This document shows positions 8,287-16,787 of a DNA stretch of 64,000 nt, piece after piece. Below the pieces are notes generated by a model. It saw nothing but the letters and a program-made list of their open reading frames with translations, searched no databases and was not told the DNA's origin. Every line of letters begins with the position of its first letter. Position 1 is the first letter of the stretch. The position numbers and the translations under genes are program-made. This stretch comes from Bacteroidota bacterium (GTDB lineage Bacteria > Bacteroidota > Bacteroidia > Bacteroidales > NBLH01). Location: the NCBI GenBank assembly GCA_025361565.1, contig JANYKN010000155.1, positions 50,170 through 114,169 of the forward strand, written 5' to 3'.

Positions 8287-8653
8287 TTAATTCGTAAATA
8301 TAGAATATCTATAAGTTTTTTTATTGTAGTTCTCTTATTTTATCTCAAATAAAATTCTGTTATCTAACTTTTTAAACAATTGATTTATGATACCTAAAGT
8401 TTACTAATTATCATATCGTGGAGCAAATATACTGCCAGCTTATTTCATTATTAAAGCATTTTAAAAAATAGTAAATATCATATAAACTTTATATTAATTA
8501 ACACAAGTTTTACAAATTTTGTCAAATGATATAGTCCTCAGTCTAATTCTCATAAATTTGGATTAATGGTATTTTATTCGAGAATAGTTTACAATTAAAT
8601 ATTTTGCTTACTTAAAGAAAAAACCTTCCAAATTCAAGTTCCTAAATAATTAT
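8287..8653. other. AT-rich intergenic gap, no gene found
   Basis: 367 bases of very AT-rich sequence between the methylase gene and the SpoIIE sensor gene, both on the minus strand. It should hold the promoter of the sensor gene; a weak TATATTTA box lies just upstream of 8286. No open frame, hairpin or RNA gene was recognised. Confidence 0.5.
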
Positions 8654-9559
8654 TCAATAATTTGATATTAACAATTCATTTAATAAACCTCGTTTATTGG
8701 GGTTTGAATTTATACTTCTTTTTGCAAGTACCCTATTTATCGTATAATCACTATAAAGTGTATCGAAAAAACCAGTTTCCAAATTACCATCTAAACTATC
8801 TGAGTTACTTAGTAACCATTTATGTCCAAGCAAATTAATTTTATCGCAAAACTCCTTTAATCTAATTTGCTCTTTATCATCGAATGAGTTTTTAGCGTAT
8901 GAATTAAAGTTAGATGTCTTGTTTAAAGCTTTATAGGGCGGATCAATATAGAAGAAAGCATTATCGGATATTTCATCTAAAGTGGCTTCAAAATCAGTGT
9001 TCAATATTTTAACATTTTGCAATGAACGGTTCACTGTCCTTAAGTTCTGCTCATCACAGATCATTGGCTTTTTGTAGCTTCCTATCGGAACATTAAACTG
9101 ATTATTTTTATTTACCCTGTAAAGCCCATTATAACAAGTCCGGTTTAAAAAAATGAATAATGCACTTTGCAACGTATTCTCTGAAATTCTCAAATTATAT
9201 AATTCTCTTTTGGAGTAAAAATAGACACTCTTCTTTTCAAGGTCATTAGTTAGTGCATGATATTCAATCTCAAACTGATGCAATAGTACAATTATTGGTT
9301 CAACATCTTCAGCTATTGTTTTATATAAGCAGATAAGTTCAATATTTAAATCATTAACAACTGCTTTTTCTATATTTGGAAAATTACGGAGAACCCAAAA
9401 AAACATAGCTCCGCTACCTACAAATGGTTCTATATAGGTAAAAGATTGATTTGAGTTAAATGGAATTCGCTTTGAAATTTCCGGAATTAGTTGAGTTTTT
9501 CCTCCAGCCCATTTCAAAAAAGGCTTTGCTGGACTGAGTATCAAATCATTAATACTCAT
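8654..9559 (-). CDS. D12-class (Dam/DpnIIA-like) DNA adenine N6-methyltransferase
   Basis: 301 residues. The N terminus carries the AdoMet-binding motif PFLKWAGGKTQLIPEI, followed by IEPFVGSGAMFFWVL and VVNDLNIELICLY. The catalytic motif is FFYIDPPYKAL (DPPY), and the ending NPNKRGLLNELLISNY is usual for Dam-like enzymes. Members methylate adenine, most often in GATC; the site here is not determined. No restriction endonuclease gene is adjacent: neighbours are a SpoIIE sensor and the ATP synthase genes. It is therefore an orphan methylase, either housekeeping (Dam-like) or a leftover of a restriction-modification system. Very AT-rich flanks hint at acquisition. Confidence 0.92.
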   Translation of the reverse strand: MSINDLILSPAKPFLKWAGGKTQLIPEISKRIPFNSNQSFTYIEPFVGSGAMFFWVLRNFPNIEKAVVNDLNIELICLYKTIAEDVEPIIVLLHQFEIEYHALTNDLEKKSVYFYSKRELYNLRISENTLQSALFIFLNRTCYNGLYRVNKNNQFNVPIGSYKKPMICDEQNLRTVNRSLQNVKILNTDFEATLDEISDNAFFYIDPPYKALNKTSNFNSYAKNSFDDKEQIRLKEFCDKINLLGHKWLLSNSDSLDGNLETGFFDTLYSDYTINRVLAKRSINSNPNKRGLLNELLISNY

Positions 9560-9705
9560 TATCTTATGAATTAGTATTAAAATTTATTTTATAAGATAAT
9601 GGATATGATTTCCAATGAAAAGATCTAATTTGGATGAGAGCAAAATGATCTGTAAACAACATCTAAACTATTTAAATGAAATGAAAGCCATCAAAAAATT
9701 AAAAA

Positions 9706-10584
9706 CTACTTTTTCAGCGCTTCAGCACCGCCAACAATTTCCAGTATTTCATTTGTGATTGATGCCTGACGTGCTTTGTTATAATTTAATTTAAGCTCTT
9801 TCAATAATTCAGTTGCATTATCGGTTGCTTTATGCATAGCGGTCATTCTAGCTCCATGCTCAGCAGCATTTGACTCAAGGATTGCCTTATAAAATTGGAT
9901 TTTTAAAGCGTAGGGTATTAATTTATCAGATATTTCTACTTTATTCGGTTCAAAAATATAGTCAGACTCACGAGCAGATTCGGTTTCATCGATCTTTACC
10001 GGTAAAAATAATTCTGTGGCCAATAATTGTACACCAACATTTTTAAACTCATTGTATATCAAATAAACTTCATCATATTTCCCTGATTTAAATTGATCCA
10101 TAACTTCATTCGAAAGTACTGAAACTGTCTTAAAATCAAGCTTTTCATAAATTTCATGATGACTTGCAGCGACATAAACTTTTCTGGCTTTTAATGGATC
10201 GTTGGCTTTTTTACCAACTGTAATGATATCAACTTTACCATCTGAAAATAAATGTGAGAATTTTTCTTCAATAAGTTCAATTGCTCTTTTTACAACGTTG
10301 GTATTAAATGCACCACAAAGTCCACGGTTTGAGGCTATAAGTACAATTAAAACTTTTTCGGTTTTTCCTGTGCGGCTAAAAGGATTATCCTGAACTGATG
10401 CACCTGAAGCATGCACAACGTGACCCAGTATTTCGTGTAATTTTCCGGCATACGGCCTTATCTCAATAATTGCATTTTGTGCTTTTCGCAATTTTGCAGC
10501 CGAAACCATTTTCATTGCTGAAGTAATTTGCCTTGTAGAATTTACAGAAGCAATCCGGGAGCGTATTTCTTTGAGATTAGCCAT
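9706..10584 (-). CDS. atpG: ATP synthase F1 gamma subunit
   Basis: 292 residues, full length. Signatures are the N-terminal MANLKEIRSRIASVNSTRQI with TSAMKMVSAAKL, LIASNRGLCGAFNTNV, and the C-terminal MTAMHKATDNATELL with YNKARQASITNEILEIVGG. It forms the rotating central stalk inside the alpha3beta3 head. It is the last gene of the minus-strand atpB-E-F-H-A-(ACBP)-G run; atpD and atpC are absent from the window, as is common in Bacteroidota, where they form a separate operon. A 227-bp gap with heptamer repeats separates it from the acyl-CoA-binding protein gene upstream. Confidence 0.97.
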   Translation of the reverse strand: MANLKEIRSRIASVNSTRQITSAMKMVSAAKLRKAQNAIIEIRPYAGKLHEILGHVVHASGASVQDNPFSRTGKTEKVLIVLIASNRGLCGAFNTNVVKRAIELIEEKFSHLFSDGKVDIITVGKKANDPLKARKVYVAASHHEIYEKLDFKTVSVLSNEVMDQFKSGKYDEVYLIYNEFKNVGVQLLATELFLPVKIDETESARESDYIFEPNKVEISDKLIPYALKIQFYKAILESNAAEHGARMTAMHKATDNATELLKELKLNYNKARQASITNEILEIVGGAEALKK

Positions 10585-10589
10585 ATATT

Positions 10590-10655
10590 TTAAAAGATAA
10601 AAGTCAAAAGTTTAAAAACAAAAGTAATTTTAAGACAAAAGATAAAAGTTTAAAA
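10590..10655 (+). repeat. Heptamer repeats (NNAAAAG) upstream of atpG
   Basis: Units in register: TTAAAAG, ATAAAAG, TCAAAAG, TTTAAAA, ACAAAAG (10590-10624), then ACAAAAG, ATAAAAG, TTTAAAA (10635-10655). They belong to the same family as 1687-1721 and lie opposite in orientation to 10787-10814, so the atpG-ACBP gap is bounded by inverted copies that could pair in RNA. Confidence 0.75.
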
Positions 10656-10786
10656 ATTAATGTATAGAAAAATTGACGACTGAAGGTAGAAGAGCAAAGA
10701 GAAATAATCTGCTTAGAAAAAAAGCTATGAACCCTGAAATTCCACCACTTTATTTTTATCTTTTTTACTTCAACATCAGTGTAAAC

Positions 10787-10814
10787 CTTTTGTCTTTTAT
10801 CTTAATACTTCTTA
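10787..10814 (-). repeat. Inverted heptamer repeat copy at the end of the ACBP gene
   Basis: On the plus strand the units read CTTTTGT, CTTTTAT, CTTAATA, CTTCTTA, the complement of the NNAAAAG family. The block overlaps the last codon of the acyl-CoA-binding protein gene and faces the copy at 10590-10655. Confidence 0.65.
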
Positions 10815-11069
10815 CTGTTCACTAATTAATTTATTAACTAAAGCAATATATTCCTGGGCAGCAATTTCCTTATCTTTACCCTTTTGCGATTCCCATGCAT
10901 CATATTTTGCCGCACCTTTAAAATCAAACCCTCCTGGTCTTTCACCCGAAATATCACCATCTGTTGCCTGTTTATATAAACTATATAGCTGCAACAGAAT
11001 ATCGTTAGAAGGTTTTTCCTTCAGTGTTTTTGAATTATTGACTGCCTTTTCAAAAGCTTCTGAATTCAT
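10812..11069 (-). CDS. Acyl-CoA-binding protein
   Basis: 85 residues, the normal length of an ACBP. The family core is visible: SNDILLQLYSLYKQATDGD, the conserved FDFKGAAKYDAWESQKGK (acyl-CoA phosphate contacts by Lys and Tyr), and EAAQEYI-like EIAAQEYIALVNKL at the end. ACBPs are four-helix cytosolic proteins that bind long-chain acyl-CoA. The gene begins 6 bp after the atpA stop and lies between atpA and atpG, an unusual place. It is probably co-transcribed with ATP synthase genes, but no functional link is established. Confidence 0.93.
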   Translation of the reverse strand: MNSEAFEKAVNNSKTLKEKPSNDILLQLYSLYKQATDGDISGERPGGFDFKGAAKYDAWESQKGKDKEIAAQEYIALVNKLISEQ

Positions 11070-11075
11070 AGTTTT

Positions 11076-12653
11076 TTATTTAAATGATCCTGCAATTTCT
11101 TTTGCCACATTTTTTAAAGTAGCCATATTTTCATCAGTTAGCTTACCAGCTGCAAGAGAATTCAACAGATCTTTCTGTTTCAATTCCAAATGCTCAAGAA
11201 AACTAGATTCAAACTGTTTTATTTTGAGTAGAGGCACGCCACCAAGTAAGCCTTGAGATCCGCAATAAATGATAGCAATTTGTTGCTCTACCCTAAGAGA
11301 TTGATGAAGTCCTTGTTTAAGAATTTCAACATTCCTGGTACCTTTTTCAAGCACAGCCTTAGTTGCAGCATCCAAATCCGATCCAAATTTAGAAAAAGCT
11401 TCCAGTTCTCGGAATTGCGCTTGATCCAATTTTAAAGTACCTGCCACTTTTTTCATTGCCTTGATTTGGGCGTTTCCACCAACCCTCGAAACAGAAATAC
11501 CAACATTAATAGCGGGGCGGACACCTGAATTAAACAAATGGGATTCAAGGAAAATCTGTCCATCTGTAATAGATATCACATTCGTTGGTATATATGCCGA
11601 AACGTCGCCGTCCTGGGTTTCAATAATTGGAAGTGCTGTAAGCGATCCTCCACCTTTCACTAAATCCCTGATTGATTCAGGAATATCGTTCATTTGTTTA
11701 GCTATCACATCATTGTTGATGATTTTAGCAGCACGTTCAAGTAAACGTGAATGCAAATAAAATACATCTCCAGGATAAGCTTCGCGACCTGGTGGACGAC
11801 GTAATAGAAGAGAAACCTCACGATATGAAACCGCTTGCTTAGATAAATCATCATAAATAATCAAAGCTGCCCTACCTGTATCCCTGAAATACTCTCCAAT
11901 TGAAGCTCCAGCAAAGGGTGCATAATATTGAAGTGCCGCAGGTTCTGATGCACCGGCTGTAACCATAACGGTATAACTAAGCGCACCGTGTTCTGCCAAT
12001 GTTTTAGCAATATTAGCGACAGTAGAACCTTTTTGGCCAACAGCAACATAAATACAATAAACAGGAGTGCCTTTATCGTAAAATTCTTTCTGATTTATTA
12101 TGGTATCTATGGCAATAGATGTTTTACCTGTTTGCCGGTCACCGATAATCAACTCACGCTGACCTCTTCCGATAGGAATCATGGCATCAATAGCTTTAAT
12201 ACCTGTTTGAAGCGGTTCGTTTACCGGTTGTCTGAAAATTACTCCGGGAGCCTTACGCTCTAAAGGCATTTCGTATCGTTTACCAGTAATAGGACCTTTG
12301 CCATCAATTGGTTCTCCTATGGTATTGATAACCCTTCCCAACAATCCTTCGCCTACGTCAATTGAGGCAATTTTATTGGTACGTTTAACGGTTTCACCTT
12401 CTTTAATTCCATGCGAAGCTCCAAGTAAAACTGCTCCAACATTATCTTCTTCAAGGTTTAGAACAATTCCCTTTACTCCATTTTCGAACTCAATCATTTC
12501 ATTGGCCCTTACTTTCGAAAGTCCATAGATTCTGGCTATACCATCACCAACCTGTAAAACTGTCCCAACTTCTTCTAGCTGAACATCGGTGGTAATGCCT
12601 TCAAGTTGTTTTCTTAATACTTCGGAAACTTCTCCGGGTCTTATTCCTGCCAT
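11076..12653 (-). CDS. atpA: ATP synthase F1 alpha subunit
   Basis: 525 residues, full length. Shown by the Walker [20 protein letters not shown], the Walker B region [40 protein letters not shown], and the signature [14 protein letters not shown]. It is the non-catalytic nucleotide-binding subunit of the F1 head. It follows atpH with a 28-bp gap and precedes the ACBP gene with 6 bp. Nothing in the sequence departs from the family. Confidence 0.98.
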   Translation of the reverse strand: MAGIRPGEVSEVLRKQLEGITTDVQLEEVGTVLQVGDGIARIYGLSKVRANEMIEFENGVKGIVLNLEEDNVGAVLLGASHGIKEGETVKRTNKIASIDVGEGLLGRVINTIGEPIDGKGPITGKRYEMPLERKAPGVIFRQPVNEPLQTGIKAIDAMIPIGRGQRELIIGDRQTGKTSIAIDTIINQKEFYDKGTPVYCIYVAVGQKGSTVANIAKTLAEHGALSYTVMVTAGASEPAALQYYAPFAGASIGEYFRDTGRAALIIYDDLSKQAVSYREVSLLLRRPPGREAYPGDVFYLHSRLLERAAKIINNDVIAKQMNDIPESIRDLVKGGGSLTALPIIETQDGDVSAYIPTNVISITDGQIFLESHLFNSGVRPAINVGISVSRVGGNAQIKAMKKVAGTLKLDQAQFRELEAFSKFGSDLDAATKAVLEKGTRNVEILKQGLHQSLRVEQQIAIIYCGSQGLLGGVPLLKIKQFESSFLEHLELKQKDLLNSLAAGKLTDENMATLKNVAKEIAGSFK

Positions 12654-12681
12654 AGGTTATTTTATTATATAATTTCTATTT

Positions 12682-13218
12682 CTATGCTTTAAATGATCTT
12701 TTAACATTCTCCAATTGCTTTGCAACACTTGCATCATATTGCTCGTCATCAATTCGCAAAACAAAACCTCCAATTAAATTGCTGTTGGTTTGCTCTACAA
12801 TTTCAATTTCAGAGCCATACTTATCGCGTAAGATTTCTTTTATATTTTTCCTAACTGAATCGGATATTTCTGATACACTCGTAAAAGTTATTGTTTTGAT
12901 TCCTTTTTTGACTTTATATTGGCTTTGAAAATTAAGGCACATTGAATGCAAATTAGATTCACGCCTATTTTTACATACCAGTTTTAAAAATTCAAGTGTT
13001 GTTATATTCATCTTACCTGCAAACAAAATATTGAAAATCTCAATTTTTTTGGTGCTGGCAATCACTGGATACTCAAGGAACCTTATAAATTCCGGTTCTG
13101 ATTCGCAAACCGATTTTAATAATGCGATATCCTTTTGCACCTCATCCAATATGCCCTTTTCTTCGGCAAGAGAAAACAGTGCTTTCGAATATCTTACTGC
13201 AATTCCACTATAGTTCAT
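12682..13218 (-). CDS. atpH: ATP synthase F1 delta subunit
   Basis: 178 residues, the family's usual length. The N-terminal helical domain starts with GIAVRYSKALFSLAEEKG; the C-terminal part has KIEIVEQTNSNLIGGFVLRI, matching the conserved I-GG-(V/I)-(I/L)-R segment of OSCP/delta. It links F1 to the peripheral b stalk. It lies 17 bp after atpF. Confidence 0.95.
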   Translation of the reverse strand: MNYSGIAVRYSKALFSLAEEKGILDEVQKDIALLKSVCESEPEFIRFLEYPVIASTKKIEIFNILFAGKMNITTLEFLKLVCKNRRESNLHSMCLNFQSQYKVKKGIKTITFTSVSEISDSVRKNIKEILRDKYGSEIEIVEQTNSNLIGGFVLRIDDEQYDASVAKQLENVKRSFKA

Positions 13219-13235
13219 GGATACAATTTTGGAGA

Positions 13236-13730
13236 TTAGTTGAGTTTTATATCTTTTAAATAAGTATCCAAAAATTCTTGTTGCTTTTTGGGATCTTCAA
13301 AATGCTGCTTAAGAATTTTTTCAGCAATTTGTACCGACATTGATACTATAGACTTTTTCATTTCATCAATTGCTGTAGATTTTTCATTTTCAAAGGCCTG
13401 CCTTGCAGATGCAATCATTTTATCACCTTCTTCAGCCGCTTTTTCCTTGGCTTCATCAATCATTTTTTGCCTGATATCCCGGGCTTCTTTCAACAATTCT
13501 TCTCTTTGTTGACGGGCTTCAGCCAGAATTTTTTCATTATCTGCCTGCAACTTGGCCATTTCATCCCTGGTCTTTTGAGCTAGCTCAAGAGCATCTTCAA
13601 TTGAATTTTCGCGTTCTTTTAATGAACTAAGAATAGGTTTCCATGCAAACTTTTTCAAGATAAACAATACTATCCCAAAAGTTAAAACCATCCAAAATAG
13701 CAGACCATATTCAGGTAGTACTAATCCCAT
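13236..13730 (-). CDS. atpF: ATP synthase F0 b subunit
   Basis: 164 residues. One N-terminal membrane helix (PEYGLLFWMVLTFGIVLFIL) is followed by FAWKPILSSLKERENSIEDAL and a long charged coiled coil (residues 45-150), the standard b-subunit plan. It forms the peripheral stalk that holds F1 still against the rotor. Only one b-type gene is present. Confidence 0.96.
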   Translation of the reverse strand: MGLVLPEYGLLFWMVLTFGIVLFILKKFAWKPILSSLKERENSIEDALELAQKTRDEMAKLQADNEKILAEARQQREELLKEARDIRQKMIDEAKEKAAEEGDKMIASARQAFENEKSTAIDEMKKSIVSMSVQIAEKILKQHFEDPKKQQEFLDTYLKDIKLN

Positions 13731-13850
13731 AATTATATTGTTTTTGTGTTAGATTCGATTAATACTCCTGCCAAAAACCAACCGTTCCTGGCAAGAGTGT
13801 TTTACTTCAATAGAAGCGATTCGCTTTAAAAGCGATACTTGCCATTTTCC

Positions 13851-14111
<261 letters not shown>

Positions 14112-14138
14112 TTAAGATTTAAAATGAATAAGCTTTTA

Positions 14139-14162
14139 ATGAATGAGTGAATGATTAAATGA
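14139..14162 (-). repeat. Three octamers (T/G)CATT(C/T)NN between atpB and atpE
   Basis: On the minus strand the units read TCATTTAA, TCATTCAC, TCATTCAT, in register. They are identical or near-identical to units at 3505-3608, so the same short repeat family sits before two unrelated genes. Confidence 0.75.
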
Positions 14163-14203
14163 CTAATTTTTTTTATCTGTAAATTTAATTATAATTCAAA
14201 ATT

Positions 14204-15358
14204 TTAATGTTGTTGATGTTGTTCTTTATGTTCATGTTCTTCGGTTGCAAGCCCAAAATAGAGAGCTGATAATAATGTAAATACATATGCTTGAATAAAT
14301 GCAACCAATAATTCAAGAAACATCATAAATACGGTAAATAAAATTGAAATCACAGAAATACCATAGCCTGCATAGATATTCATCGAACCAAAAATAAATA
14401 TTAAGCTATAAAATACAAGTGCAATAATATGCCCTGCAGTAATATTTGCAAAAAGCCGCACTGCCAATACAAACGGCTTAGTAAACATTCCCATAATCTC
14501 AACAAAAGGCATCAATGGAATAGGAAACTTTAACCACCAGGGCACTCCGGGGGCATTTACCATGTGGGTCCAATAATTTTTATTGCCTACAAATGTTGTT
14601 ATTACAAAAGTAAATACGGCAAGTGACACGGTTACTGCAATATTTCCGGTTAAATTGGCACCTCCGGGGAAAAACGGGATTAAGCCCAATAGATTATTCA
14701 GAAAAATAAAACTAAAAACTGTCAATAAATAAGGCAAGTATTTTTCATGATTTTTTTGAATGGAGGCTTTGGCAATATCGTCCCTAACAAAAATAACAAG
14801 AAGTTCCAACATTGATTGCAAACCTTTTGGCGCTTTTCCAGGATTCTTTTTATAAGTATTAGCCATTGTTATAAAAAGGAATAAAAGTAAAGCTACACTT
14901 ATTAACAAGGAAAGTACATTTTTTGTCAATGAAATATCAAATGGCCTAACTACTTGTCCATTACTTAGAGTCTCTACAATTTTACCTTTATTTGCCGATT
15001 TTGGATCTTCATCGATGTAAAACCCATTATAAGCTTCGTGTCCATGATGAAATTTGGAAGAAATGAAAATATTTAGGCCTTTTTCTTTGCTATAAACAAT
15101 TACAGGCAATGGCATGCTAACGTGTGTTTTTCCAAACGTGGCAATGTGCCACTCATAAGCATCGCCAATGTGTTCAAAGATGAAGGTACCGGGATCAAAA
15201 GCCTTTTCTTCAGCTTTTTCATCGTGATTTTTAACCAACGTATCCTCTTGCGCCTTTAGCGACATTGAGCTTAAAAGAAGGAAAAAAAAGCTTACACAAA
15301 TTAACAGGTAATAATTTATTGTAAGACTTTGATTTACAACAGTTTTATTTTTAATCAT
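14204..15358 (-). CDS. atpB: ATP synthase F0 a subunit
   Basis: 384 residues, longer than E. coli a (271). The first 40 residues look like a signal peptide (YYLLICVSFFFLLLSSMSLKAQ), followed by a roughly 100-residue acidic, presumably periplasmic extension common in Bacteroidota. The membrane domain (about 145-375) contains FIFLNNLLGLIPFFPGG and the proton-path region KPFVLAVRLFANITAGHIIALV with the essential Arg. The C terminus is His/Gln-rich. A promoter-like pair (15403-15431) and an upstream terminator (15495-15521) suggest this half of the operon is transcribed on its own. Confidence 0.95.
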   Translation of the reverse strand: MIKNKTVVNQSLTINYYLLICVSFFFLLLSSMSLKAQEDTLVKNHDEKAEEKAFDPGTFIFEHIGDAYEWHIATFGKTHVSMPLPVIVYSKEKGLNIFISSKFHHGHEAYNGFYIDEDPKSANKGKIVETLSNGQVVRPFDISLTKNVLSLLISVALLLFLFITMANTYKKNPGKAPKGLQSMLELLVIFVRDDIAKASIQKNHEKYLPYLLTVFSFIFLNNLLGLIPFFPGGANLTGNIAVTVSLAVFTFVITTFVGNKNYWTHMVNAPGVPWWLKFPIPLMPFVEIMGMFTKPFVLAVRLFANITAGHIIALVFYSLIFIFGSMNIYAGYGISVISILFTVFMMFLELLVAFIQAYVFTLLSALYFGLATEEHEHKEQHQQH

Positions 15359-15402
15359 TTAATATTATTTTTCTATGATTTGCACGATGATAAATGCTTT
15401 TA

Positions 15403-15431
15403 CAAAAATATTAAAATTTATGAAACCTCAA
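15403..15431 (-). promoter_or_regulatory. Predicted promoter of atpB-E-F-H-A-G
   Basis: Read on the minus strand, a TTG (15429-15431) stands 18 bp before TATTTTTG (15403-15410), which fits the TAnnTTTG -7 box. It lies between the terminator at 15495-15521 and the atpB start at 15358, leaving a leader of about 35-40 bases. Confidence 0.5.
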
Positions 15432-15478
15432 TGATTAAATCAGAATTAAAATAAATCCAATCTTGTTTTTTGACAATA

Positions 15479-15829
15479 CTAATTGTTAAAAAACAAAAAG
15501 CGTATCCAAGTTACGCTTTTTATTGCGAATTGTAATTTTAGGTTCAGAATCTTTTTTTTTGAGACGAAGTCTGAAAAGTTCGCCGAGCGTACCTGGGTTA
15601 ATTTATCACTGTTACCAAATTGAGGTGTACGATCAACTACGTTTGCAGCATCCGAATGATTCCACGAGGCATGATCAAGCTTATTTGCTCCATCTGGAAA
15701 TTTCCATGAGGTTCGATCAAGCTTATTTGCTCCATCTAGAAATTTCCATGAGGGTAGATCTCTCTTGTTTGCACCATCTGGAAGTTTCCACGAGGGTCGA
15801 TCACTCTTATTTGCACCATCCGGAAGTTT
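15479..15829 (-). pseudogene. C-terminal remnant of a protein with 14-residue repeats
   Basis: An open frame of 117 codons with no ATG, GTG or TTG start, ending at a TAG at 15479. It reads as about four copies of a 14-residue unit close to SWKFPDGANKLDRT, then TPQFGNSDKLTQ and a basic/hydrophobic tail. A stop at 15830 and a 2-bp shift in the next copy upstream break the frame. It therefore looks like the decayed end of a repeat protein. The plus-strand open frame over the same DNA (15523-16041) is probably a shadow. Family unknown. It forms the distal end of the accessory island inside the ATP synthase cluster. Confidence 0.45.
15495..15521. terminator. Bidirectional intrinsic terminator at the island edge
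   Basis: AAAAAGCGTA pairs perfectly with TACGCTTTTT around a 7-nt loop. The stem is flanked by T-rich sequence in both directions. On the minus strand it would stop transcription coming from the island before atpB. Confidence 0.8.
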
Positions 15830-15870
15830 CTATGCCCCGAAAAAACGTTGTTTGCTCCTTCCGGAAGTTT
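15631..15870. repeat. 42-bp tandem repeat, about six degenerate copies
   Basis: A GATC-containing unit recurs at 15631, 15673, 15715, 15757 and 15799, always 42 bp apart. A last, shifted copy begins about 15839-15841. Shared core words are TTTGC(A/T)CCATC and GGAA(A/G)TTTCCA(T/C)GAG. 42 bp is 14 codons, so the repeat is in frame on either strand; minus-strand translation gives a hydrophilic PDGANK-type unit. Divergence between copies is substantial. Confidence 0.85.
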
Positions 15871-15947
15871 CCATATGGTTTGAACCATACTCTTTGTCTA
15901 TTATACATTGGCAGAAGTCAAATAGACTTGCACTATATGGGGTTTAA

Positions 15948-16226
15948 TCATGAAAGATTCAATAATTTAATTCCAAAAACAAGACAAGCAATTATAAATG
16001 CTAAGTACTCAACAAAAACAAAAATTAGAAACGATTTGTAAATTTGGTTCTTAGCGCCACCACTATTGTTTTGAATGAAATGAATGAAATCCTTGATATA
16101 TTTTATGGGCCTAAAATACTCATCGTTTTGATATCCTTTCTTTCTAAGAATATATTTTATTATGTAGATGTTGAAGAAAAAAATTATTCCAAGTAGAGCA
16201 ATAATTATTTGAGATATTGTATCCAT
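15948..16226 (-). CDS. Small two-helix membrane protein of the accessory island
   Basis: 92 residues from the ATG at 16226, which lies 4 bp after the upstream gene's stop; a longer version starting at 16301 would overlap that gene by 71 bp. Two hydrophobic segments are visible (IIIALLGIIFFFNIYII and FLIFVFVEYLAFIIACLVFG) around a charged middle. I do not recognise a family. Its position after an Rhs C-terminal fragment and another small membrane protein suggests an immunity or accessory role, but that is only inference from context. Confidence 0.5.
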   Translation of the reverse strand: MDTISQIIIALLGIIFFFNIYIIKYILRKKGYQNDEYFRPIKYIKDFIHFIQNNSGGAKNQIYKSFLIFVFVEYLAFIIACLVFGIKLLNLS

Positions 16227-16230
16227 ACTT

Positions 16231-16614
16231 TTACTTTGAAGTTTTTTTTTGTATTTTATGAAGAAACTGGAATTCATATTCAATGCTATCGCGATAAACA
16301 TAAATCATATCAGTATTATTTAATTTTGATAATGAATCTCCTACTTTTACAAAATCTTCGATATTACTTGGATTGTAATTAAAATTTTCAGCCCAAATTA
16401 GGCCATAGAACTTATTATCGCTCAGAGTAAGACCAGTACTACCCCTAGTGCGCTTAATATCAATAATTACTGAGCTTATAAGAGTTTCTTTGGTTATTTT
16501 ACTGTATTTATGATTGTCTTTATCCATTTGGGTAATAACTATAAATGAAATAAATGAAACGATTATAACTAAAAAAAAAGGAGCCCACTGTTTTGGTTTT
16601 TCGATAGGTATCAT
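16231..16614 (-). CDS. Small membrane-anchored protein of the accessory island
   Basis: 127 residues: one N-terminal membrane helix (WAPFFLVIIVSFISFIVIT), then a soluble domain of about 95 residues with short beta-like stretches and a basic C terminus. No recognised family. It lies between an Rhs-core fragment (ending 16788) and a second small membrane protein, in the same direction and with tight spacing to the latter. This gene order resembles orphan Rhs tail-plus-immunity modules. Function unknown. Confidence 0.5.
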   Translation of the reverse strand: MIPIEKPKQWAPFFLVIIVSFISFIVITQMDKDNHKYSKITKETLISSVIIDIKRTRGSTGLTLSDNKFYGLIWAENFNYNPSNIEDFVKVGDSLSKLNNTDMIYVYRDSIEYEFQFLHKIQKKTSK

Positions 16615-16787
16615 AATATGTATTTTTTATGAGTTTTAAAAATTTCCTTTGATATTCAGAAAATCCAATAATCTTTTTCAAACTTAAACATAGGCTGAAA
16701 AATTAACACAACATCTCGAATAGCTTTGAGTTAAATTTCTACCTTCTTGCCGTCCGAAATGATATTGATTTTTTATTTTAGGCCTTT

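Noticed and set aside
15523..16041. Plus-strand 172-codon frame over the 42-bp repeat
   Set aside because: It is open only because the repeat length is a multiple of three; the minus strand gives a more protein-like hydrophilic repeat with a natural ending and terminator, and the plus-strand frame runs into an overlapping minus gene.
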